DNA of 64,000 bases from JAPPHA01 sp965242975 (lineage in GTDB: Bacteria; Pseudomonadota; Alphaproteobacteria; Rhodobacterales; Rhodobacteraceae), in NCBI GenBank assembly GCA_965242975.1, contig CBDETS010000007.1, positions 4,092,001 through 4,156,000 on the forward strand, in the 5' to 3' direction. Position 1 is the stretch's first letter, and every line of letters begins with the position of its first letter. Below the pieces are notes generated by a model. The model was given only the letters and a program-made list of their open reading frames with translations. It ran no database searches and was not told the origin of the DNA. This document shows, in pieces, positions 1 to 9,271 of this stretch. The translations under genes and the position numbers were made by a program.

Positions 1-211
1 GCACGATCCAGCTGTCGGCTCAGGCGGGAGGGCGACCAGCGCGGTCGCCACCGCCCATTTGGGCGTCCACAGGCCGTAGCCGTATGGACGTTGACAGGGC
101 GCGCGCCTCGAATTGCCGAACAAGGTCCAGCCCGATCCAACTCTCGAATTGTTCGCGACGCCCGTGTTCCCAGACTTTTCGAGCGCCTTGTTCTCTCCGA
201 CTTCATTGCAT
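1..211 (-). other. possible 5' end of an unidentified gene running off the window
   Basis: From an ATG at 211 reading leftwards, one frame stays open for about 70 codons to the window edge. I do not recognise the product and see no convincing ribosome binding site. It lies downstream of the ammonia-lyase gene on the same strand, so it could be the next gene of that operon or chance. Positions 212-459 hold nothing I can support. Confidence 0.2.
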
Positions 212-459
212 TTCACATGATCCGGCAACGTAACCGGAATGTGGAGTTTGGCCATCGACAGCGCCAAGTACACACACGTCGGCGGCGTGGTCTGCGGAAC
301 GCGTGCCGATCGGTTTCTCCGGTGTACGTGTCCGGAACCGGGCTCAGGCCGAAACTTACGGTGGTTTTTGCGGCTGCAGTCCGGAAGGTTAAGGGCCAAA
401 CGACCATATCGGTTTTGCGATCTGTGGATGAGCATGGCCGATGTGCTTTCCGATCTTGG

Positions 460-1971
460 TCAGGCACCTGATCGTTCAGTGCGATCTTCAAGCAAGACCT
501 GTTGTGCCACGGCTTCGATCACCTCCGCGGCCTCTCCTATGTCTTCGGAAAGTGACCGGTCGTTGTCGAGCGGAGCAATCCGGTTTCGGATGTTCCTGTG
601 AATGCGGCCGGCAAGCGGGCCCATTGTCGAAGGCTTCCGAAGATCCAATGCCTGCGCTCCGACCAGGGCCTCAAGTCCAGACAATAGACGAAACACTTCT
701 GCCTGCTCGATGAGCTTTCCGGCCGCCAATGGTGTCAGGACGGCCATGTCCTCGACGCCCTCGGAAACGGTGACCTGATCAAGAATGACCGGCTCAGCCA
801 GGTGCCGTATGCGCACCGCCAGGGCAAAGGCAGTCTTCTGCAATGGTGCCATTCCGGCGGAGTCGCCTCCGACCGGAGACAGGAAACGGGGAAGCCCGGA
901 GGTTGCCGGAGACATCATTCTCTGTATCCGTTGCCCGGCGCCGCCGGCGATCATCGACAGGGTCTGAGACAGCGCTTCGAGACCCAGTGCCAGCGCAGGT
1001 GACTGGAAATTTGGGGTCGACAGGAGGCAACCATCAGACATGACGACAGGGCTGTCCGAGACGCTGTTCAGGGCGGTTTCGACGAGATTCCCGACATGAT
1101 CCAGGCCCTGAAACCCGACGCCTGTTACCTGGGCCGCACTCCGGAAACTGATCGGGTCCTGAATGCGGCGCGGAAGATCCGAGGCTTCACCGAGCGCATT
1201 CCGGAACCATCGGGCCGCACGGGCATAACCCGGGGCCGGGCACAGTGCGACGATTTCCGGGTCAAGGATGTTCCGGTTCGCGGCGAATCCTTCGAACGAC
1301 AGGACGATGGCACATCGGTTCATGGCCATGTTCAGAGCGAAGCCGTCAACCGCGAACGCAGACAGGGCTGTCGTCAGAGCCGAGTGATTGGCGAGAACCA
1401 TGGCGTCGCCGGGCGCGAGGTCCGGCGGACGCAATCCGGCGTCATCGAAAGCCGCAACCGCTGCGGTCTTCGTTCCGCGCCGCCAAAGTTCGCCTTCGCC
1501 GACAAGGGCGAGGCCGAAATGGGCGTTCTGTACCAGATCACCGGCTCCAATAGACCCGGTTTCCGGCATGACGGGCGCGAGACCCGCATTGAATACGGCG
1601 ATCAGGTGATCGAGGAGTGCCGGCGAAATTCCGCTCGCCCCTCGTCCTGCGCTGAGAACCCGGGCCAGCAAGACTCCTCGGCACACCTTCTCTGGCAAGG
1701 GGTCGCCGACAGCAGCGGCGCGCCCACGGAGAATTCGGAGCTGGAACCCGGGTATTTCACCCGGGATGATCCGGTGCGAAAGATTGGAACCCAACCCCGT
1801 GTTCAAACCGTAAACAGGCTGGTCTCCGGCCGCGTGGTCCAGAACAATCGAATGTTCTCGCCCGATCTGCACCCGGGCGTCCGGAGTCAGGCGGAGAGTG
1901 CCCCCCCTTGCGGCGGTCGCGATGAATTCATGACGTGAAAACGGCTTGGATCCCTGGCCGACGGAGATCAT
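460..1971 (-). CDS. histidine/aromatic amino acid ammonia-lyase family protein with atypical MIO motif
   Basis: This 503-residue protein belongs to the HAL/PAL/TAL superfamily, whose members eliminate ammonia from histidine or aromatic amino acids. Family landmarks are present: YGLNTGLGS near residue 50, NHSALTTALSAF, QDPISFRSAAQVTG and a conserved DSPVV segment. The segment that normally carries Ala-Ser-Gly, from which the MIO electrophile forms, reads GSIGAGDLVQNAH, so the serine is missing. The enzyme may be a MIO-less relative or catalyse another reaction. The ATG at 1971 overlaps the stop of the cyclodeaminase-like gene (TGATG), so the pair is translationally coupled. A longer open frame upstream only shadows that neighbour. 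Family call firm, substrate unknown. Confidence 0.85.
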   Translation of the reverse strand: MISVGQGSKPFSRHEFIATAARGGTLRLTPDARVQIGREHSIVLDHAAGDQPVYGLNTGLGSNLSHRIIPGEIPGFQLRILRGRAAAVGDPLPEKVCRGVLLARVLSAGRGASGISPALLDHLIAVFNAGLAPVMPETGSIGAGDLVQNAHFGLALVGEGELWRRGTKTAAVAAFDDAGLRPPDLAPGDAMVLANHSALTTALSAFAVDGFALNMAMNRCAIVLSFEGFAANRNILDPEIVALCPAPGYARAARWFRNALGEASDLPRRIQDPISFRSAAQVTGVGFQGLDHVGNLVETALNSVSDSPVVMSDGCLLSTPNFQSPALALGLEALSQTLSMIAGGAGQRIQRMMSPATSGLPRFLSPVGGDSAGMAPLQKTAFALAVRIRHLAEPVILDQVTVSEGVEDMAVLTPLAAGKLIEQAEVFRLLSGLEALVGAQALDLRKPSTMGPLAGRIHRNIRNRIAPLDNDRSLSEDIGEAAEVIEAVAQQVLLEDRTERSGA

Positions 1972-2990
1972 CAGTGGAACAGAAGCCGTTGGCCAAGACC
2001 GGTCCGCTTCGCCTTTTCGAGAATTGCATGACCGAGCGCAATATCCGAGAGCGACAGTCCACGATGCCAGAACAGGATCGTTTCGTTTTCCGACTCTCGG
2101 CCCGGCCGCGCGCCCACCACGATCTCGGCGAGCTCCGCATGCAGGGTTTTTGCCGTCAGCAATCCACTGTCGACGTGATCCCGGAGAGACCCGAACTGGC
2201 CGTGGGCCTGTCCCCAGTCGTCCATGACAATCTTGTCCATGATTCCGGTTAGCGACAGCTCCACCGCCGACATGGTTCCGTATGGTATGACCAGAGAACC
2301 ACGTTTGACCCACTCCGTCAGGAACAGGGGTTCCGGCGCCCTTAGCCTGGACGCCTCGACCATGATGTCCGCGCCATCCAGGCAACTTTTCCAGTCGTCG
2401 GTCGCGATGACCCTTGTTCCGAGTTCCGATTGGAGCCGCGATGCGAAACGTTCCCGGCTTGCGGGGCGACGCGAGTGAACCCGGATTTCCTCGAAGTCGA
2501 AGAAATGGGCGAGCAGGCGGACGTTCCAGTATGCGGTCCCGCGGGCACCAATGTGGCCGAGCACCTTCGGGTTCTGCGGCGCCAGGTAGCGTGCGCCAAT
2601 GGCGGTCATCGCGCCGGTTCGCATTTCCGTTATGCCCGTGGCGTCGATGATCGCTTTCGGGGCACCGTTTCGGGGATCGAACAGTGTCAGGATTCCGTAC
2701 TCGGACGGGCGCCCGTCCAGGTAGTTGTCCACGTAATCGCCGACGACCTTCGTTCCGGCGCTGTCGATGTCGCCTCCGATCCACCCCCGGAGCACGTTGA
2801 AATGTCCGTCAACACCGGCGCGTGGGCGAATGTGGGTCCTGGGCTCGATCGCGGTTTCCCCGTGTCCCTGCATGGAAAGACCGGTTTCAACGGAAGCGAG
2901 GATTTCACCGTTGTCCAGCGCCGTCCGTTCAACGTCGAACCGGTTGAGGAAGTCGATATGGATTTCCGGAGAACGGCGTGTTGTTGTCAT
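1971..2990 (-). CDS. ornithine cyclodeaminase / mu-crystallin family protein
   Basis: A 339-residue member of the ornithine cyclodeaminase / mu-crystallin family. Such proteins use NAD(P) in a Rossmann domain for cyclodeamination, alanine dehydrogenation or imine reduction. The sequence shows the ligand-binding segment with EMRTGAMTAIGARYLA, then the Rossmann-type segment LGHIGARGTAYWNVRLL and the typical DDWGQAHGQ region. It is the first gene of a coupled pair with the ammonia-lyase-like gene, which suggests the two act on the same amino acid or its product. The exact substrate cannot be read from sequence. Confidence 0.85.
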   Translation of the reverse strand: MTTTRRSPEIHIDFLNRFDVERTALDNGEILASVETGLSMQGHGETAIEPRTHIRPRAGVDGHFNVLRGWIGGDIDSAGTKVVGDYVDNYLDGRPSEYGILTLFDPRNGAPKAIIDATGITEMRTGAMTAIGARYLAPQNPKVLGHIGARGTAYWNVRLLAHFFDFEEIRVHSRRPASRERFASRLQSELGTRVIATDDWKSCLDGADIMVEASRLRAPEPLFLTEWVKRGSLVIPYGTMSAVELSLTGIMDKIVMDDWGQAHGQFGSLRDHVDSGLLTAKTLHAELAEIVVGARPGRESENETILFWHRGLSLSDIALGHAILEKAKRTGLGQRLLFH

Positions 2991-3200
2991 GGCGGATCAG
3001 TTTCCCCCGGTTCGGGCAGCTTTTCGCAGTTTGGACAAACCGGCAGCTGGTCGCAATACCGGCTCATGGCGCGTGGCGTCGGCAACTTTGGCTGAATGCC
3101 GGACAGACGATGACGTTCACTGGGGTGCGTTCTCGTTTTCCGACCCGGCAATCCCGGCGGACAACGTCAACAAAGAACCTGCGCTCACCGGCGTAGCCGC

Positions 3201-3680
3201 TTACGATCCTGCGGTGTCTCCATACCGGATGCGCAACGCGTCATCGGAGTCCGGTTCCGTCTCGAAGCAGACGCTGCGTTCGAGCATTGGCTTGAGCCAA
3301 GGCTGTGCCCGCTTCGTCCAGAGGTGACTGGTGGGTGCGACGACCGAGGTGTCGTCCAGAGTACCGGCTTTCATGCTGAGAATCGTGCTCCCTTCCTCCC
3401 GAACGGCGCCACCCGCATGGTAGAGCCGGGTTCCGCATGAGCCGCAGAACGCACAGACCTTCTCGCGTCCCGAGTCGCCGCGCGTGCGGTAGATGCGTGG
3501 ATTGGCACCGGAGAATTCGACGGCATCCTGTTCCATCCACATGGAGATCCCGAACGCGCTCGAAGACTGCTTCTGGCAACTCATGCAGTGGCATGCATAG
3601 AGCGCAACCGGCGCTCGCAAAAGCCGGTACCGGATCGCCCCGCACTGGCAGCCGCCTTCCTGACCCCGGGCTACGGACAT
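3201..3680 (-). CDS. GFA / CENP-V domain protein
   Basis: A small protein (about 159 residues) of the glutathione-dependent formaldehyde-activating enzyme (GFA) fold, a zinc-binding beta fold found in many proteins of unknown function. Cysteine pairs typical of the fold are visible: GGCQCGAIRY at the start, ACHCMSCQKQ about 25 residues on, and FCGSCGTRLYH in the middle. I chose the ATG at 3680 because a GGGAGG sequence lies at the right distance. An ATG eight codons upstream is possible. True formaldehyde activity is not implied. Confidence 0.8.
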   Translation of the reverse strand: MSVARGQEGGCQCGAIRYRLLRAPVALYACHCMSCQKQSSSAFGISMWMEQDAVEFSGANPRIYRTRGDSGREKVCAFCGSCGTRLYHAGGAVREEGSTILSMKAGTLDDTSVVAPTSHLWTKRAQPWLKPMLERSVCFETEPDSDDALRIRYGDTAGS

Positions 3681-3922
3681 GATTCTCGCCTCCCTGCTTT
3701 CCATACGCAGATTTGTGCGGGTCTTCCCGGTTCATCAATCCACGCGCCGTCGTGCCATCTCTAACCCGTGCGCGACGGACGGCTTGACCTCATGTTTGCA
3801 CCCCGGGTCATGCTGCAGGTCCCGATGCGCCCAGTCGCACTCCTGCGTGCAGGGCGTGACCCGCTCCGAGAAAAAGGGATCCGCCACGAGGCACCCGACA
3901 AGATTTGCGCGGTGCATGTAGT

Positions 3923-4528
3923 TCATGATCCGATGTTCGAACCGCCCTTGAACTCGCGCGACTGCACACTCCCTTGCAGAGCCACCCTCCGGATACTGTC
4001 CCCGGTGCTGACACGGCCGGGCTTCACGACCTTCGCATTTATCCCCCGAAGGCAGAGCTTCTTCCCGCGCCGGGAGTTCGTGAACTTCATCGCTTCGAGC
4101 CCGAAGCGGGCGGCGAACTTCTTGCAACCGAGGTGCGGAACCGCAGTCACCTCGACGACCGCGGATCCCATGGCGAGCCTGGTGCCGGCCGGCAGGTTCT
4201 CCTTGCTGAGGTCCAGGTCGACGAAGAACTGATCGCCGGCGAGGGCCCATCGGTCCTCCGAACGTGCGACCAGCGCGATGACCCGTGAATTCATCAGGTT
4301 GAGCTGCATCTCGGGATGTGCCGCTCCGTCTTCCGTCCTCCCGCTACCCCTTGAGTGCCAGTTGTCCCCGACGAGACCTTCGTCAAGGTCGAGTTCACCG
4401 GTATGCACCACATCCCGTTCGCCCACGCCGGGCCTTCGAACGATCATCCTGACCACGCCCCTGTGCTTGGGCGCCGCAAGGATTTCCGGCAGCCCGGATT
4501 CGAGTTCTTCCTCGCCCAGGTAATCCAT
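3923..4528 (-). CDS. MOSC domain protein
   Basis: A stand-alone MOSC-domain protein of about 201 residues, related to the C-terminal domain of molybdenum cofactor sulfurases and to YiiM-type proteins. The N-terminal half shows the beta-rich MOSC start (VRMIVRRPGVGERDVV) and GLVGDNWHSRG. The expected conserved cysteine lies in PHLGCKKFAARFG, followed by the closing R-G-x-N-A-x-V segment. Such domains move sulfur or handle molybdopterin-dependent N-hydroxylated substrates. ATG codons at 4537 and 4528 are both usable. The 240 bases between this gene and the GFA gene hold nothing convincing. Confidence 0.8.
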   Translation of the reverse strand: MDYLGEEELESGLPEILAAPKHRGVVRMIVRRPGVGERDVVHTGELDLDEGLVGDNWHSRGSGRTEDGAAHPEMQLNLMNSRVIALVARSEDRWALAGDQFFVDLDLSKENLPAGTRLAMGSAVVEVTAVPHLGCKKFAARFGLEAMKFTNSRRGKKLCLRGINAKVVKPGRVSTGDSIRRVALQGSVQSREFKGGSNIGS

Positions 4529-4633
4529 GGCCTTCATCCTCGCTGTCAACAAACCGGCAACCGCACACGGCGCGGGAACGGTTGCACCCGTGCACCCGAC
4601 GCGTCAAGAACGGAAAGTCACGAAGATGTCCAT

Positions 4634-5554
4634 TCATTCGTCACCTTGATCGAGGCCCGCGCCGAAACTGGCGAGTGCCGCCTGGAGATGACCCGCCATT
4701 GCATGCCCTGCCACGGTCGGCATCCGGTCGGATGAGGCAATCAGGCACAGGCGCAGCCTGGACAGTCGCTCGCCTTCCAGCGGAACAGCAACGAGTTGCC
4801 CTGCGGCCAACTCTTCGGAGAACCCCAGGCGCGTGTAGAACGCGATCCCGACACCCCGCAACAGAAGGCGTTTGACAACCGCCTGGGTATTGGAGACCGC
4901 CACCGGCTTGTGTGCCCTCTTGAATGCCTCCATCTCGTCACCGACGAACGGCTGCATCGTGTCGGCAGGATCCTGATAGATCAGGCGGTGTGAGCCGCAT
5001 TCGTCGAGAGGAACGGACGTTCGGGATGCCAGTTCGTGTTCCGGCTTCATGATGACGCACATCGGGCAGGCGATTTCCTCGAGCACGGTGACCCCGCGGC
5101 GCCAGGTCGGAGAGAACGTCAGGCCAAGATCGGCGGTGCCCTGGGAGACGGAATGCATGGCCTCGATCGGATCGCAGGCCGTGACGCGAATCTGCACCGC
5201 CGTATGCTTCGCCACAAACCGGGCCACCGCCTCGGGCAGAAAATGCACGGCGGGACTGTCCAGGGTTGCGATGGTGACATCGCCGCTGACGATGCCGCGC
5301 AGGCTGTCGATATCGCCGCGGAGCCGTGCGAAGTCGTGCAGCGTGCCCCGCGCATGGCGCAGTACGAGCTGGCCGGCGTCGGTCAGCCGCATACCGTCCG
5401 GGCGTCGCTCGAACAGCGGAGTGCCGAGATGGTCCTCCAGCTTCAGGATTTGCCGGTTGACTGCCGAGGCGGAGATGTAAAGGCGTTCCGAAGCACGGCG
5501 GATCGATCCGTGCTCGGCAACCGCCTCGAAATAGCGTAACACCACCGCATGCAT
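4634..5554 (-). CDS. LysR-family transcriptional regulator
   Basis: A 306-residue LysR-type regulator. The N-terminal winged helix-turn-helix is clear (RYFEAVAEHGSIRRASERLYIS, then SAVNRQILKLEDHLGTPLFER), followed by the linker helix and a two-lobed ligand-binding domain. It lies only six bases downstream of the ferredoxin gene on the same strand. It therefore sits at the end of the long operon containing the ABC importer, FAD oxidoreductase, CoA-transferase and hydratase, and it may regulate that operon. Inducer unknown. Confidence 0.9.
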   Translation of the reverse strand: MHAVVLRYFEAVAEHGSIRRASERLYISASAVNRQILKLEDHLGTPLFERRPDGMRLTDAGQLVLRHARGTLHDFARLRGDIDSLRGIVSGDVTIATLDSPAVHFLPEAVARFVAKHTAVQIRVTACDPIEAMHSVSQGTADLGLTFSPTWRRGVTVLEEIACPMCVIMKPEHELASRTSVPLDECGSHRLIYQDPADTMQPFVGDEMEAFKRAHKPVAVSNTQAVVKRLLLRGVGIAFYTRLGFSEELAAGQLVAVPLEGERLSRLRLCLIASSDRMPTVAGHAMAGHLQAALASFGAGLDQGDE

Positions 5555-5560
5555 CCGGCG

Positions 5561-5893
5561 TCAGCCTCCATTTGTATCCCACGCGGCCACGACGGGGTGA
5601 TCCTGCTCCGTGCGAAAATCCGGACCAAGACCGCCCGGCTGGCCCCAGCCAGTTACGGTATTATCGAAGAACTCGGCGTTGACGGCAACGAATTCGGTCG
5701 ACTGTAACGGCAGGTCGTCCTCGTACCAGATTGCGTCCACCGGGCAAACCGAGACGCAGATCGCACAGTTGATGCATTCGTCGGGCTGGATGTAGTACAT
5801 GCGCCCACCCTCGTAGATGCAGTCGACCGGACAGACTTCGGTGCAAACACCATCCTTGATGTCGATGCAGGCTTCGGCGATGACGTAGGCCAT
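5561..5893 (-). CDS. ferredoxin, 7Fe/FdxA-like
   Basis: A 110-residue ferredoxin. The first cluster motif is of the 3Fe-4S/7Fe kind (Cys9, then CTEVCPVDC), and the second is a standard 4Fe-4S motif (CINCAICVSVCPVDAIW). The C-terminal 40 residues are the usual extension of FdxA-like proteins. It is the last enzyme-type gene of the operon starting at 11978 and may carry electrons to or from the FAD-dependent oxidoreductase encoded there. That pairing is inference from position. Confidence 0.9.
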   Translation of the reverse strand: MAYVIAEACIDIKDGVCTEVCPVDCIYEGGRMYYIQPDECINCAICVSVCPVDAIWYEDDLPLQSTEFVAVNAEFFDNTVTGWGQPGGLGPDFRTEQDHPVVAAWDTNGG

Positions 5894-5923
5894 TGGATGT
5901 CCCGAACGTGAATCTGAACGGCG

Positions 5924-6691
5924 TCAGCGACCGGACCACACCGGTTCACGTTTTTCCCTGAACGCGGCGACACCTTCCCCGGCGTCGTGGCTCTGCAGCG
6001 CCGCGACGACGCTCGGGAGACGCGTATTTCGGGCCTCCGGAACCGTCAGGTGCCCGGTGTCGTTCGCAGAGCGCTTGATCGCCTTGAGACTGAGGGGGGC
6101 GCAGGCGACGATGTCGCGTACCCAGGCGTCGACCGCGGTGTCCAGTTCATCGAGGGGCACGACCTGGTTGACCAGGCCTTGCTCCAGTGCTTCCACTGCA
6201 CCCATGCGTCGGCCCGTCAGCAGCAACCCCATGGCAAGGGTCCGCGGAAGCCTGCGCGGCAAGGTGATCATGCCGTCGAGCGGAAGCCGTCCAACCCGCG
6301 GTTCAGGCAGACCGAACGACGCTTCCTCCGCGGCCACGACCAGATCACAGCCCAGAACCATTTCGAATCCACCACCAAGCGCAATACCGTTGACCTTGGC
6401 AATGACCGGAACGGACGGCCGGCGGCCGAGGGAAATGCCGCCAAAACCGTGGTCACCCGTACGGGACCAGTATTCGAGCCCTTCGGGACCATCTTCCTTC
6501 ATGTCGGCGCCGGCACAGAACGCACGCCCTGTGCCGGTCAGGACCACGCAGCGAATGGCCGGGTCCAGATCAATCGCCGTCCAGATCTCTCCCAACTCCG
6601 CTTCGGCGGCCGAGTCGATGGCGTTCATCCGCTCAGGGCGGTTCAGCGTCACCCGCGCGACACCTCTCGAGACATTGAACTCGATGCTCAT
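5924..6691 (-). CDS. enoyl-CoA hydratase/isomerase family protein
   Basis: A 255-residue crotonase-fold protein. It shows the CoA-binding start (VTLNRPERMNAID), the oxyanion-hole segment FCAGADMKEDG, and NGIALGGGFEMVLGCDLV with the second backbone oxyanion donor. The catalytic-glutamate area reads FGLPEPRVG. Enzymes of this family hydrate, isomerise or hydrolyse acyl-CoA thioesters. Its start overlaps the stop of the CoA-transferase gene by four bases, so the two are coupled: the transferase would activate an acid as CoA ester and this enzyme would act on it. Substrate unknown. Confidence 0.9.
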   Translation of the reverse strand: MSIEFNVSRGVARVTLNRPERMNAIDSAAEAELGEIWTAIDLDPAIRCVVLTGTGRAFCAGADMKEDGPEGLEYWSRTGDHGFGGISLGRRPSVPVIAKVNGIALGGGFEMVLGCDLVVAAEEASFGLPEPRVGRLPLDGMITLPRRLPRTLAMGLLLTGRRMGAVEALEQGLVNQVVPLDELDTAVDAWVRDIVACAPLSLKAIKRSANDTGHLTVPEARNTRLPSVVAALQSHDAGEGVAAFREKREPVWSGR

Positions 6692-7872
6692 GAAGTGTCC
6701 GTGCCGGAGCGTACCGACCCAAGCACCTCATCATTGTGTTCGCCCAGCTTGGGAGGTGCGCGGCGCACGGCGAACGGTGCTGCCGACATGTCGATGGGCG
6801 AGGCCACGAGACGCACCGGCCCGGCGGCGGTCGGCTCAAGCTCCACGATCATCCTGTTGCACGCCGTCTGTGGATCATCCAGGGCCTCCGGGAGCGTCGT
6901 CACCGGGGCGCAGAGGATGTCGACTTCGCCAAGCCGTTCCAGCCAGTGCGCGGTGGTGTTCCCGGCAAAGCGATCCCGGAAGATCGTCTGCAGGTCTGAC
7001 CTGTGCGCCGCTTGCTGCTCCAGTGATGCATATCTCGGATCGGTCGAGAGATCGCTTATGCCGAGGGCCGCACAGATGTCGCGTAGCGGGTTTTCCTTGA
7101 ACGCCCCGACCATGACCACGGCGCTGTCGAGCGTTTCGAAAACGCCGGACAGAGGCATGGCCGCCCAGTTGAGCTCATTCCCGCGCATCATCCACACGGC
7201 CGCCTCCTGCATCTGCATAGCCAGCATTGAATTGTAGAGCGATACCGAAATCTGCTGTCCCGCGCCGGTCTTTTCCCGGTGCAGCAGCGCCAGCAGGATG
7301 CCCTGGACCAAGTGCATGCCGGCCGCGTAATCGGCCAGGGCTGTCGGATAGATGGACAGCGGGAGCGACGGGTCCGCGCGGCGGTGCATCGCTCCGCTCA
7401 TGGCTTGTGCGAGGACGTCCTGCCCGCCCTTGCGCACATAGGGACCGCTCGAGCCGAAACCGGTGCCGACTGCGTAGATGATTCCGGGATTGACACCGCT
7501 CAGATCGTCGTAAGCGAGCCCCATGCGTTCCATGACACCCGGCCGAAAATTGCTCACCACGACGTCGGAGGTTTCGACGAGCCGCAGCACTGCCTCCCGG
7601 TCTCCATCCGTCTTCAGGTTCAGTGCGACGCTTCGCTTGTTTCGGTTGAGGCTCGCGAAAACCGGGTTGTTGCCTCCATCGGGGTCTTCGCCGACGCTCC
7701 AGCGTGACAGGTCGCCACTTCCGGCCCGCTCGATCTTGATCACGTCCGCTCCGTAATCACCCAGCATCTGCGTGCAGCACGGGCCCATCATCACCTGGGT
7801 GAAGTCGAGCACCCTGATCCCGTCGAGAGGAAGGGGACGGGCACCGTCGGCGTAAGAGAACGATGGCATCAC
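6688..7872 (-). CDS. class III (CaiB/BaiF) CoA-transferase
   Basis: A 394-residue family III CoA-transferase. These enzymes transfer CoA between carboxylic acids through an aspartyl-CoA intermediate. The N-terminus has the family pattern PLDGIRVLDFTQVMMGP and ADVIKIER. The catalytic aspartate is expected in KGGQDVLAQAMSG, at about residue 150. The start overlaps the FAD oxidoreductase stop and its own stop overlaps the hydratase start, each by four bases. It probably activates the acid formed from the compound imported by the ABC system of this operon. Confidence 0.92.
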   Translation of the reverse strand: MMPSFSYADGARPLPLDGIRVLDFTQVMMGPCCTQMLGDYGADVIKIERAGSGDLSRWSVGEDPDGGNNPVFASLNRNKRSVALNLKTDGDREAVLRLVETSDVVVSNFRPGVMERMGLAYDDLSGVNPGIIYAVGTGFGSSGPYVRKGGQDVLAQAMSGAMHRRADPSLPLSIYPTALADYAAGMHLVQGILLALLHREKTGAGQQISVSLYNSMLAMQMQEAAVWMMRGNELNWAAMPLSGVFETLDSAVVMVGAFKENPLRDICAALGISDLSTDPRYASLEQQAAHRSDLQTIFRDRFAGNTTAHWLERLGEVDILCAPVTTLPEALDDPQTACNRMIVELEPTAAGPVRLVASPIDMSAAPFAVRRAPPKLGEHNDEVLGSVRSGTDTS

Positions 7873-9215
7873 GCGGCTTTCGTCAACAAGGCATTTTCGG
7901 CTGGTCTGTCGCCCGGGTCGGCGCCCTGGGCGCGCATCTGCCTCTGGATTCCGGGGACGTCGACGTCACGAACCAGCATGTTGCCGTCCAGTGCCTGGGC
8001 GGCGGCAATACCGGCGGCCTCGCCCATGGCCATGCAGGGTGGAATCTCCCGGCTGATCTTCTGGGCCTGCGGTGTGACCGAGTAGTGGCGGCCTGCCACG
8101 AGAACCTGTTCAACTCCTGTCGGCAGCAGTGCACGGTACGGAGTGTAATAGTCCCTGCCGCGGCAAACCGAGTCGTGGAAGTGCACGCGGTCGACGACGT
8201 CGCGCTTGGTGACCACGTACTCACCATCGAGCAACCGGGTCTGGCGTACCCCGGTTTGGGGGGCAAAATCCACGAAATATGCACGCTCGAAGCCCGGGAC
8301 GTGCTCGCGCGCATACTCCAGCAGTGCCTGCATGCGTCTCCGGCCCTCGACCTCCGCGGCCGTCAGGTCAGCAACCTTCATGCCGTCGAAACCGGTCATG
8401 TGCGGGCAGTTGCACCAGACCACCCCGGGGAGCGGCGTTTTCAACCACCAGTATTGCCAGCAACCGCCGATCAGACGCTTCGCATGCCGGTCGAGTTCGG
8501 CGAACCGTTCAGGTTCCTCGAACTGGAAACGCTCTGCGGCATCCGTGTCGACCCCGCCCATACGCGACACGGTGGTGACGATGAACGCGCCTTCGGTAAA
8601 GGGAGCGCCGGCGCTGGCTGCAACGTCGAGGTCTCCGGTGGCGTCGATGACCACCTGGGCACGGATGGCCTGCGGTCCTTCCTTGGTCTCGACGATCACT
8701 CCGGTAATCCGCCCGTCCTCGACGACGGCGGACTGGAACCAGCTGTGCAGGCGCAACGTGACGCCGGCCTCGCACACCATGTCGAGTGAAGCCTGCTTGA
8801 AACCGTCCGGGTCAAAGGACGCAGCAAAGATTACGGGATGGGGCTTGGTGCGGGTATGGAAATCGAACACGCCCCACCGCGACCACTTTCGCCAGAGCGC
8901 CTCCGTGGCCCGAATTGCCGGATCGCGATCCTCTTCTGGAGGATATACGCACAGTCCCCTGGCATGCATGCGCTCGATGATTTCCATCGCCAGTCCGCGA
9001 ACCGAGATCTCCGTGTCGTTGTGCATGTCGTCCAGCACCAGAACCATGCCGCCGGAGGCGAGGCCGCCGAGGTAGGGGTAACGCTCGACCAGCACCGTCG
9101 GCGCGCCGTTGCGCGCGGAAGATACCGCGGCCGCGATGCCGGCCGGTCCGCCACCGACGACCGCGACACCGGTGGTGGCGACGACCGGCACGTTGGTTTC
9201 AGGTCGGATCAACAT
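7869..9215 (-). CDS. FAD-dependent oxidoreductase
   Basis: A 448-residue flavoprotein with an N-terminal dinucleotide-binding motif (VVGGGPAGIAAA, then TVLVERYPYLGGLASGG) and a matching C-terminal FAD segment around GEAAGIAAAQAL. The architecture fits the FAD-dependent oxidoreductase family with the PF12831-type fold, whose members oxidise varied substrates and are often found with ABC importers. There is no signal peptide, so it should be cytosolic. It lies between the importer genes and the CoA-transferase/hydratase pair. I cannot name the substrate. Confidence 0.85.
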   Translation of the reverse strand: MLIRPETNVPVVATTGVAVVGGGPAGIAAAVSSARNGAPTVLVERYPYLGGLASGGMVLVLDDMHNDTEISVRGLAMEIIERMHARGLCVYPPEEDRDPAIRATEALWRKWSRWGVFDFHTRTKPHPVIFAASFDPDGFKQASLDMVCEAGVTLRLHSWFQSAVVEDGRITGVIVETKEGPQAIRAQVVIDATGDLDVAASAGAPFTEGAFIVTTVSRMGGVDTDAAERFQFEEPERFAELDRHAKRLIGGCWQYWWLKTPLPGVVWCNCPHMTGFDGMKVADLTAAEVEGRRRMQALLEYAREHVPGFERAYFVDFAPQTGVRQTRLLDGEYVVTKRDVVDRVHFHDSVCRGRDYYTPYRALLPTGVEQVLVAGRHYSVTPQAQKISREIPPCMAMGEAAGIAAAQALDGNMLVRDVDVPGIQRQMRAQGADPGDRPAENALLTKAA

Positions 9216-9271
9216 GTCTGGAATCCCATTCGATCATCTCCTTTGCCCGCGATCGGGTCTGATCGTCCGGA

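Noticed and set aside
1972..2784. Long N-terminal extension of the ammonia-lyase frame to 2784
   Set aside because: It overlaps the clearly coding cyclodeaminase gene, is Arg/Gly-rich as expected for a shadow frame, and the ATG at 1971 with stop-start overlap explains the true start.
5987..7237. 416-codon plus-strand open frame
   Set aside because: Antisense to the hydratase and CoA-transferase genes and without any motif.
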